Assembly (NCBI RefSeq): GCF_032854445.1
Contig: NC_088307.1
Coordinates: forward strand, 10,614,017 to 10,678,016
Length of the DNA: 64,000 nucleotides
Direction: 5' to 3'
From: Liolophura sinensis
Taxonomy: Eukaryota; Mollusca; Polyplacophora; Chitonida; Chitonidae
The notes under the pieces are model-generated. The model made no database searches, was not told where the DNA came from, and saw only the letters and a list, made by a program, of their open reading frames with translations. A program made the translations under genes and the position numbers. Within the stretch, counting starts at the first letter, position 1. Each line of letters starts with the position of its first letter. Positions 56,449 through 64,000 of the stretch are shown in pieces.

Positions 56449-59400
56449 CTATGCAGGTAGGTTGGAAATCCCGTACTGAATGTAGTATATTCCGTCTATT
56501 TTCCTCCACAACAGGAAATCCCTGTCAAAAAAAAAAAAGAACAAAAACAATTGCACAACTCATTAGTGGTCTTGCTGTATGGCACCTACGCACTTAACGC
56601 ATGGAATCGTGTCTAAAATGGTATAAATGGAAAACAAAAAACGGATGCAATGGATGTGTAAGCGTCAAAGTTGTTAGCAAAGTAATATGGTAATGAATAG
56701 AAATGAATGGGACGACCAAGCGCCAATGACTTCGTACTAAAACAGGTCATGAATTGGACGTGTTTGGGCCAATAATCTCAACAGAGGTACGCTTATTTGA
56801 AAAACAGATCACGACCTGGATGTGTTTGGGACAATTATCGGAACAAAAATACGCCTATTTAAAAACCAGGTCATGAAATGGACGTGTTTGGGTCAATCAT
56901 CTCAACAGCCTATTTGAAAACCATGAAATTAGTTGGATGTGATTGCGGTCAGTGATGAGGGCAACAAAGTCATCTACAAAAAGTAAGTGAGAAAATAATA
57001 TACATAAGTACAATGTAGTTTGTGATTCAATTTTCAATGACCTTTAGCCTCAACTCACTTAAATTTTGTGATTTAGTTCGTTTTAATTGTTTAAAACCTT
57101 TGAACAAATTTGATAATGTTTTAATGTCACACACAAGACAAGGTGTTCTTGGCATCCAGTGGAGCTTTTCTAAAAACGTCATTTCTAAAAGGGAAACAGA
57201 CGTTTACCAGAAAAATAATCATTATGAGAAACAATACAAATGCATACATTCATTTATTAGATTTTTGTTTAACACAACTTTAAAAGAAGCACTTTAATGC
57301 CTTTAATGCAGTAGATAATGCCTACTGGACACGTCGTTTATGAACACACATATCTGTGTTTCATGCTGCTGTCAGTATATTAGTATAGACGTACATCACA
57401 GAGAGTAAGACCAGAGCAGCGACGACACTGTAATAGCTGGCAAATGGTCACACGTAGCCTGGTGAAATACGGCATCTTGTCAATCTATCCCAGTTAGGGT
57501 TTTATTTTAACTGTTTATGTAAATGCTTAAGCAATAGCCAATTACACACCCCCTAGCACCATGTTTTAAGCAGAATTAGGTAAAAAAGCAGTGATGTAAA
57601 TTGCAATTGATTAGACGTCACTGGTCTACAATTACTCAAAATGCTGTGTTGTCATCAGATTTAAAATAGAGTAACATCTAAGACCTTTTCAATACCCTTC
57701 TTCAATTATTCACTTATTTATTTGATGGGTGTTTTACGCCGTACTCAAGAATATTTCACTTATACGACGGCGGCCAGTATTAAGGTAGAAGGAAACTGGG
57801 CAGAACCCTTGGGAAACTGACGATCATCCGCAGGTTGCTGACAGACCTCCCCACGTACGGCCGGAGAGGAAGCTAGCATGAGCTGGATTTGAAATCACTG
57901 TGACCGTGAAAGGCTCCTGGGTCAATGCGCCGAGCTATCGTGCTAATCCTCTCGGCCAGGAAGCCCCCTCCAACGCCCCACCCCTTCTTCAAGCAAGAGC
58001 GATACTTACTTCAGAGTTGCAGCAGGCTGGCCTTCACGTTCTATCTCAACTGTGTCAATTGTAAAGACTAGTTCGTCTGTGACATAGATCACATCCTGTA
58101 TGGTCCATTTGGCAGCTCCCAGACCTCTTCCAGTGATGAACTCCTCCAGAAAAGCAGCAATCGCTTCAGGAAACACAGAGCATGAGATTAGGAAGTGAGA
58201 AACGAAAATTAAACATTTGAAAAAGTCCATTTTTTTCACATAATCTGTATGCGTAAAGTGTAAAGATCTCTAGAAGCAGCCTAGTGCTGGGCTACTAGTC
58301 TGTGAGTGGTTTGTCTGTGTTAAGCTTGTAGTGAAGCGGTCCAGCTGCTGAACACAACAATTATCCCGCTATAATATCTCCTTGGTAATAAAGAACACAA
58401 CAATTATCCCCCTATAATATCCCTTTGGTAATAAAGAACACAACAGTTATCCCGGTATAATATCCATTTGGTAATAAAAAACACAACAATTATCCCGCTA
58501 TAATATCTCCATGGTAATAAAGATCACAGCAATTATCCCCCTATAATATCCCTTTGGTAATAAAGAACACAACAATTATCCCGGTATAATATCCATTTGG
58601 TAATAAAGAACACAATAATTATCCCGCTATAATATCTCCATGGTAATGAAGATCACCTCAATTATCCCCCTATAATATCCCCTTGGTAATAAAGAACACA
58701 ACAATTATCCCCCTATAATATCCCCTTGGTAATGAAGAACACAACAGTTATCCCGGTATAATATCCATTTGGTAATAAAGAACACAACAATTATCCCGCT
58801 ATAACATCCCTTTGGTAATAAAGAACACAACAATTACCCCCCTATAATATTCCCTTGGTAATGAAGAACACAACAATTATCCCGCTATAATATCTCCTTG
58901 GTAATAAAGAACACAACAACTATCCCCCTATAATATTCCCTTGGTAATGAAGAACACAACAATTATCCCGTTATAACATCCCTTTGGTAATAAAGAACAC
59001 AACAATTTCCCCGCTATAATATCCCCTGGGTAATGAAGAACACAACAATTATCCCGCTATAACATCCCTTGGTAATAAAGTAACTCTCTAAAACCTGTTC
59101 AAAACGGAAATTTGTTTGATTTTAAAAAAAAAATGGACGAGGTTGCAGGCAAGGACATCAGGCATCTCCGTATCTTTTTTATCTTATGTGCTGAGGTCCT
59201 TGGAAATATGACTAAGCAAAATGCAAACATTACGGGTATTACACTGGGAGAAGAACATAAAATTAGTCAGTATGCTGATGCTACTCAACTAATCCTTGAT
59301 GGCTCTGAAAACTTTTTAAGACAAGCCCTCCAAAGCCTTGATTAATCTTACAAATTATAAGGATTGGAATGAAATGAAAGAAAGGCATCTAGGATTGGGT

Positions 59401-62400
59401 CGTTTACAGGTTCTGAAATAAGGCTGTGTAGTGATGTAAATTTAGACTGGATAACTGATTTAATCTCCTGGGAATACATTTTTCAACGGTTAATATAGTT
59501 TGTATATATGTAAACTAAATTACTTCCCTAAACTCGACGATTTAAAAAAAAAAGAACTCAGTAAGTGAAAATTGAGGAATTTAACCATACTAGGGATGGT
59601 TACAATTATTACATCAGCTGCTTTGTCCCAAATTACATACCTTTCCCTGGCTCTACCAACTCCACCAGATGAATACATAAAGGAGCTGAATGCGGTTTTA
59701 CTTAAATTTATTTGGAACAAGGGAAGTGATCGGATTCAAAGAAAGTTATTAACGCAAACATATGATGAGGGTGGGTAAAAATGTTACAAATTTTATCCAT
59801 AGTTTAAAAATATCATGGATGAAAAGAATTTTTTTACAGGAAATGAAAAGTGGAGAACTCTCTTGTTTCGACGCATTCCAAATGCTCATATGTTATACAC
59901 TCTAGAAAAATAAATATTTAAAAATATTATCCACGTAATAAAAATCCTTTCTGGAAAGATGTTTTTAGAGCTTGGTACCTATGTCAAGACAAAATGAGCT
60001 CTTTACCACTAAGTAACTACCTGGATGAGCCTTTATGGTACAACTGTCATTTTAAAAACTCTACCTTTTCTGTTAATGAGTTGTATAAGAAACGGGATCA
60101 CATATATCAGATATATAGTAGATACTGGTGGAAAACTAATGTCTTTTCAAGACTTTAAAACTAACTACGCTGTACAAGTTACAGCTTTTTTTTTTATTTC
60201 ATTCTACTTGTAAAAAGAATTCCACCCTCACGGAAGAAAACCCTAAGTAAATAGCTACAGAGTTGAACTCGCCACATTTAGGTAAATCTCTGGAGGTTTT
60301 GATAAAACGGGGAAAAAGGATGTGACAGATTCTATGATATATCAAATGTACAACATGGGCTACTAAAGAAAACTCAGAAAAGATGGGAAGAAGTTGTAGA
60401 ATTGAAGTATAATATAACATGGTCACAAATTTATATGTGGCCATTTGTTTGTACAACAGAACCCAAACTTAATTTAGAAATTTGAAGCACAAAATTCTTC
60501 ACAGAACTTAAGTCACAAAATCTTTTCTGTTTAAGATCAATATTTCTGACAATGACAATTGTTTATATTGCAAAATGGAAAGTGAAACAATAGATCATCT
60601 CTCATTGTATGGCAAAGTTGTTCAAGGTTTTTGGCCGGAACCAAAATACTGGTCTATGAATGCTGTCAACTACAAAGGTGCATTCCTTGATCACCACATT
60701 ATTTCTGAATATAAGCGTCATGTCCGACATTCATATACCATTCGTGGTCCGTAAAAGGCGTTCCAAGTCGATAATCGTAAGATCCATTATCAAAACAACG
60801 TTTAACACTAGCTCCCAAAGACAAAAGAATGTAAGAAATTATACAAATAAGAAATAAAGCCGGTAACGTACAAGAGAGAAGCGGTCATCAGTTTTCAATG
60901 ATGCCGGGGAAGCAGGGGATATTCCACGCATGAATTCCATATCAAAGTTTAAATTCGTAGTCCGTAAATGAGTTCCAGGTCAAATAACAGGTGGAATACT
61001 CTTTCGTTATTAACTAAGCAGCTTAGTTGCAACAATGAACCAGAGTTTTAGAATATTTCACACTTAATGGACATTTGTAAACGATATAATTTAAAGGGTT
61101 CACGCTGTATAGCTTGTGTTTGGATTGTAAGGATAATTACTTATTTTAATGGGTTTATATTTCAGATACATTTCACGTTTCACAAATTAATTTCCGTTGT
61201 TTTGGGGCTATAGGTAAAAAATCGCTACCAAATGTATAATTTCCCCGAATATCTGTAAGATATAAATTTGAAAATGTATGTACTCCTGTATCATTCTATG
61301 TGTTGTGCAAATAAAAAATGTATTTAAAAAATATTAATTGTTAAAAAAATTAACTTATTTATTTGGCTTTTGCCTAACTCCATGCTCAAGAAATATTTAC
61401 TACCGCTAATGCGATGGCACTTAATTTTAGGGGTAGACAAAACCGGAGAGAAAAACTGCCTACCTTTGGCAAGTTACTGACGGACTTTCTTACATGTGAC
61501 GTACAGATATGTTCTCCGCATTGGTGGATGAGATGTGGTTTTCATCGAACGTTAGACCGCCCAGGCGACCCCAGGAACACTTGATATTATTTATTAAGGC
61601 CACAAAAAGCGAGTCAAGATCATCCGATAGCAGGGAGTTGATACGTACCTGCACTACCTCTTTGAATATCTGCACGAGGTGGTACAAAGACACTGTCTCC
61701 CCTGTAGAAATCTCCCAAAGCCTCGAAATTATTTGCATTCCAGGCGGCTTCATATTCGTCTAGACGTTCTCTTAGCATGTTCTGGATGTCTGGCGAACAA
61801 CAACGGCAGAATTAGCGAGATTCTCGTGACCCGAAATAAAACGGCGTTTAATACGATCATCATAATGCAAAGTATGGCTAGATGCTGTAGTGGCTGAGAT
61901 GTGTGATAGGGAAGTATATTAGAAAAGTGCGTCCACCGCACTTACCATTTATAGCTAGGTGTATGTGTTTCTCAATAGTTTGAATATTGATTAAACACTG
62001 ATTTAATAAGAAGTTGGTTTCTGGGGATAGTTAAGGTAATGTACACTAACAGAAGAGACAGGATGCAAAAAGACTGAAACAATGATTAAGGCCTACCGTT
62101 ACATCGACAATATTTCAGCCATATTGTGGCGTTTTACGTGACACGGAGAACAGAACAGTAGGATATGAATGAAGTCGCCTTTAACTTATTGTAGACAGGA
62201 GGTTTGTCGGTGCTCTTATGAAAGGTAAACAGGAATGTACAAAAGTGCTGTTCGTAGCTACAGTCGTCCTAGGCCTTATTTATTTATTTATTTGATTGGT
62301 GTTTTACACCGTCTCAAAAATGTTTCACTTATACGACGGCGGTCAGCATTATGGTGGGAGGAGACTGGGCATAGCTCGGGGAAAACCCACGACCATCTGC

Positions 62401-63054
62401 ACGTTGCTGGGAAACCCGTCCTAGGCCTTCATGTTTTCCTTTTTTTCTACATTTGCTGGATGCAAAACCAGTGGAAATGTTGCACGAGGAGAAGATATGT
62501 GTGACTTGTGAAATTGTCAACTACTAACCCGGGAGACATCTAGGGAACTTGGCCGATTTAAGAAACTGTTCTCTTCGGCACTCGGATCCTGTGGGGCAAC
62601 CACCAGTCTGAAATTTTAGTTGAAATTTAAGATAATTAGATATAAAACATTGAAATATTTTTCACTTAAAGTGCTCTCATTCGAATATGGATAAAAACCC
62701 CTTGCGAAGTACATGTACGTTTACTACGATGTTTTAGCTCAGAGTTTATTTTTTGCTGAATTTGTTGCTGAGGTTTCAGCTCAGAGTTTATTTGTTGCTG
62801 AATGAGTTGTTGACCAGTGAATTCGCTGGCTCGAATCCAACTCTCGATAGGTCTGCTGTGTCTATTAGTCTGAAGTTTTGTCAGCTAAATGTACTGGCTT
62901 TTTTCTCGGGAACTCCGGTTTCCTCCACCCATAAATCTGGCGGATACTAGGTCAGTGAAAAATTTATGATTCATGGTACTGCAAGTCATAGATCGAGTCA
63001 AAGAAATATTTACTTACTTCGCAAGATCGCTTAGCAGTGGTGACAGCAATGCTC
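56449..63054 (-). CDS. Gene D: Cys-motif plus DUF4440/SnoaL-like protein, first exon outside window
   Basis: Five minus-strand exons join in frame: 63054-63019, 62607-62529, 61789-61649, 58163-58010 and 56521-56449 (36, 79, 141, 154 and 73 nt; junction phases 0,1,1,2 as in gene A). Donors are GT and acceptors AG throughout. The Cys module reads CETGGCPTGSEC and KFPRC, followed by the NTF2-like domain: RLDEYEAAWNANNFEALGDF, YRGDSVFVPPRAD, AAKWTIQDVIYVTDELVFTI and the final DFLLWRKIDGIYYIQYGISN. It is much closer to A than to C and shares exon lengths and intron repeats with A. No signal-peptide exon with a phase-0 donor is found at 63055-64000, so the start lies to the right of the window. Intron 4 has taken in an L1-like LINE on the opposite strand. 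Secretion is inferred from A and C. Confidence 0.86.
56690..56950. repeat. About 63-bp minisatellite, gene D intron 5
   Basis: Four units of CAGGTCATGAAATGGACGTG, TTTGGGTCAATCATCTCAAC and ACGCCTATTTGAAAA. Related to 32490-32710 in gene A intron 5. Confidence 0.75.
57380..57690 (+). repeat. Dispersed repeat R1, uninterrupted copy
   Basis: Core AGAGCAGCGACGACACTGTA, GCTGGCAAATGGTCACACGT, GGTGAAATACGGCATCTTGT, then CTGTTTATGTAAATGCTTAA and CAGAATTAGGTAAAAAAGCA. It lies in gene D intron 5. Confidence 0.7.
57712..57968 (-). repeat. SINE family F1, full length, gene D intron 5
   Basis: TTATTTATTTGATGGGTGTT to CTCTCGGCCAGGAAGCCCCC, ending about 40 bp from exon 5 on the donor side. Confidence 0.88.
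58345..59085. repeat. 43-bp minisatellite, gene D intron 4
   Basis: About 17 units of ACACAACAATTATCCCGCTA, TAATATCTCCTTGGTAATAA and AGA, with alternating CCGCTA/CCCCTA/CCGGTA variants that suggest a two- or three-unit higher-order pattern. Confidence 0.9.
59110..60850 (+). pseudogene. L1/Tx1-like non-LTR retrotransposon remnant (end of RT and C-terminus)
   Basis: Colinear fragments of an L1-type ORF2: ILCAEVLGNMTKQNANITGI and KISQYADATQLILDGSENFL (RT catalytic block, 59190-59310), LNLDWITDLI-type text with stops, then KLTILGM-type text and ALSQITYLSLALPTPPDEYI with KFIWNKGSDRIQRKLL (59600-59760), a FWKDVFRAWYLCQ segment (59950), and CLYCKMESETIDHLSLYGKV (60570-60620), the C-terminal Cys/His knuckle. 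The catalytic YADD has become YADA. Many stops and frameshifts are present and the endonuclease and first half of RT are missing, so it is a 5'-truncated dead copy. It sits in gene D intron 4 on the opposite strand. Confidence 0.85.
60860..61345. other. Gene D intron 4, nothing recognised
   Basis: AT-rich sequence between the LINE remnant and a SINE-like piece. It may include more of the LINE 3' region. Confidence 0.35.
61346..61515 (-). repeat. Old SINE-like repeat, gene D intron 4
   Basis: TTTATTTGGCTTTTGCC start, then TACCTTTGGCAAGTTACTGA and TGTGACGTACAGATATG. Similar worn pieces occur at 34600-34735, 41562-41700 and 53795-53930 (shared GACGTACA and ACCTTTGGCAA blocks). Confidence 0.4.
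62275..62420 (-). repeat. SINE family F1, truncated, gene D intron 3
   Basis: CTTATTTATTTATTTGATTG, ACGACGGCGGTCAGCATTAT, CACGACCATCTGCACGTTGC. The half nearest the tRNA-like head is absent. Confidence 0.85.
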
Positions 63055-64000
63055 TGTAAAACAGCAGACAATAACAACACCGTTAAAATCAGACCGATAT
63101 AAACATCGAAACAGATTGAAATGTGTAGTTAATGACAGATTCCCTTGTTCAATTTGAACCCTCTAATCATGTGCCCTAAAATATCATCAAATCGGCTTAA
63201 TCAATCGCCACTACCCGTTGCAGGAGGCACTTCAATAGCTGTCATAACATTCAGTGAAGTTAACTCTCAGTTCCCAGTTCAATATTAAACACTGAATATG
63301 GAGCCAGGAAGTGAGAACTGGGACTTGTTCTAGAGGCATTCAGAAGTTGGTACGGAAGTACACTAAACAAGGCATTGCTTAGGCATTTACAACTTCTTGG
63401 TTTATTGTCACGACCTTTCGATGCAGATACTAACACCGTTTTCAAGTGAATGGCATTTTTTTTAAATACTGGTTTTAGGGTTACTTTCCTGGCGGATATA
63501 GTGGCCCATCAAATCAGTGTTTTATTTTTTTAACACATGAGTATTTCTGATAGATAATAGCAGTACGTTGGTATACTATTTACATATGTACACGAGTGTC
63601 ATTGAAAGTGTCCAGAATCCCATTCGCTTCACCTTTTCTACATAGGTGGATATCAAACAAAAGTATGGTTAACAATTTTATAGCTCTGCAGCAAAATACA
63701 CAAATGGTTCAAAGGTATATTTAAGTGTCATCAGATTTACTTTACAACTGACAACTCAGTCAATATTACGTTAATTACAAGCCAAAGCCAATTAATTTCA
63801 ATTACTGGAATTAATCCTTTTTGTGGTAGTATGTATATAGCTTATTGTATAGGTTCAAATGTTGCCATGGTTATTTAACAGAAAAGTTACAGAGATTTAC
63901 GTTATCTTTACATTAGAAGTACATAGACGAACATTACAGAATTACATTGAGTTGCCTATACACATATTTACACAGACAGAAAACAACAGTAGTGTTTTTA
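63055..64000. other. Gene D intron 1 (expected), nothing else recognised
   Basis: No minus-strand ATG with a downstream CTTAC/CTCAC-type donor complement is seen, so exon 1 of gene D should lie further right. Confidence 0.4.

Overview
This is animal nuclear DNA. Coding exons are short and flanked by GT/AG splice sites, and most of the window is tRNA-derived SINEs, degenerate LINE and DNA-transposon copies, (TA)n runs and minisatellites. The abundant SINE with a GTATAAGTGAAATATTC...AATAAATAAATA tail, together with C-type lectin, NAT-like and Tc1/Crypton/LINE content, points to a marine lophotrochozoan, most likely a mollusc or brachiopod. That assignment is an inference; I cannot name the species. 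Nothing bacterial is present, so operons, ribosome binding sites and CRISPR do not apply.

Layout. At 1-262 the minus strand holds the first coding part of an arylamine N-acetyltransferase-like gene that runs off the window. From 2.6 to 24.3 kb the sequence is mainly a transposable-element graveyard: a Crypton-type tyrosine recombinase remnant (2.6-3.3 kb), an 83-bp satellite derived from a C2H2 zinc-finger array (4.1-5.0 kb), a long inverted-repeat element (5.9-6.7 kb), many SINEs, one orphan splice-flanked exon (13.9 kb), a Tc1-like transposase pseudogene (17.8-18.65 kb) and a CR1/L2-type LINE (21.6-24.3 kb). At 24.8-29.1 kb a minus-strand gene encodes a C-type lectin-like domain, probably preceded by a PAN-like exon.

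The most informative part is 32-63 kb. It holds three paralogous genes that I assembled exon by exon: gene A (minus, 38742 to 32136, complete, 178 aa), gene C (plus, 46029 to 54832, complete, 207 aa) and gene D (minus, 63054 to 56449, first exon outside the window). A and C are divergent; C and D are convergent. The predicted protein in A and C is a signal peptide, a short Cys module (C-x4/5-C-P-x-G-x-E-C-x13-C) and a DUF4440/SnoaL-like NTF2-fold domain; D has the same plan except that its signal exon is unseen. Intron phases 0-0-1-1-2 are the same at every junction that can be compared. Introns of A and D still share minisatellite seeds, so they are recent duplicates; C is more diverged.

Repeats: family F1 SINE (more than 20 copies), families F2 and F3 (different tRNA heads, one common 3' tail), a dispersed repeat R1 (five copies, one with a mariner-type MITE nested in it), a 320-bp MITE pair, and about a dozen tandem arrays. 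Two arrays have an unusual origin: the zinc-finger-derived satellite, and an array in gene C intron 4 whose units each carry a copy of the intron's own 3' splice site.
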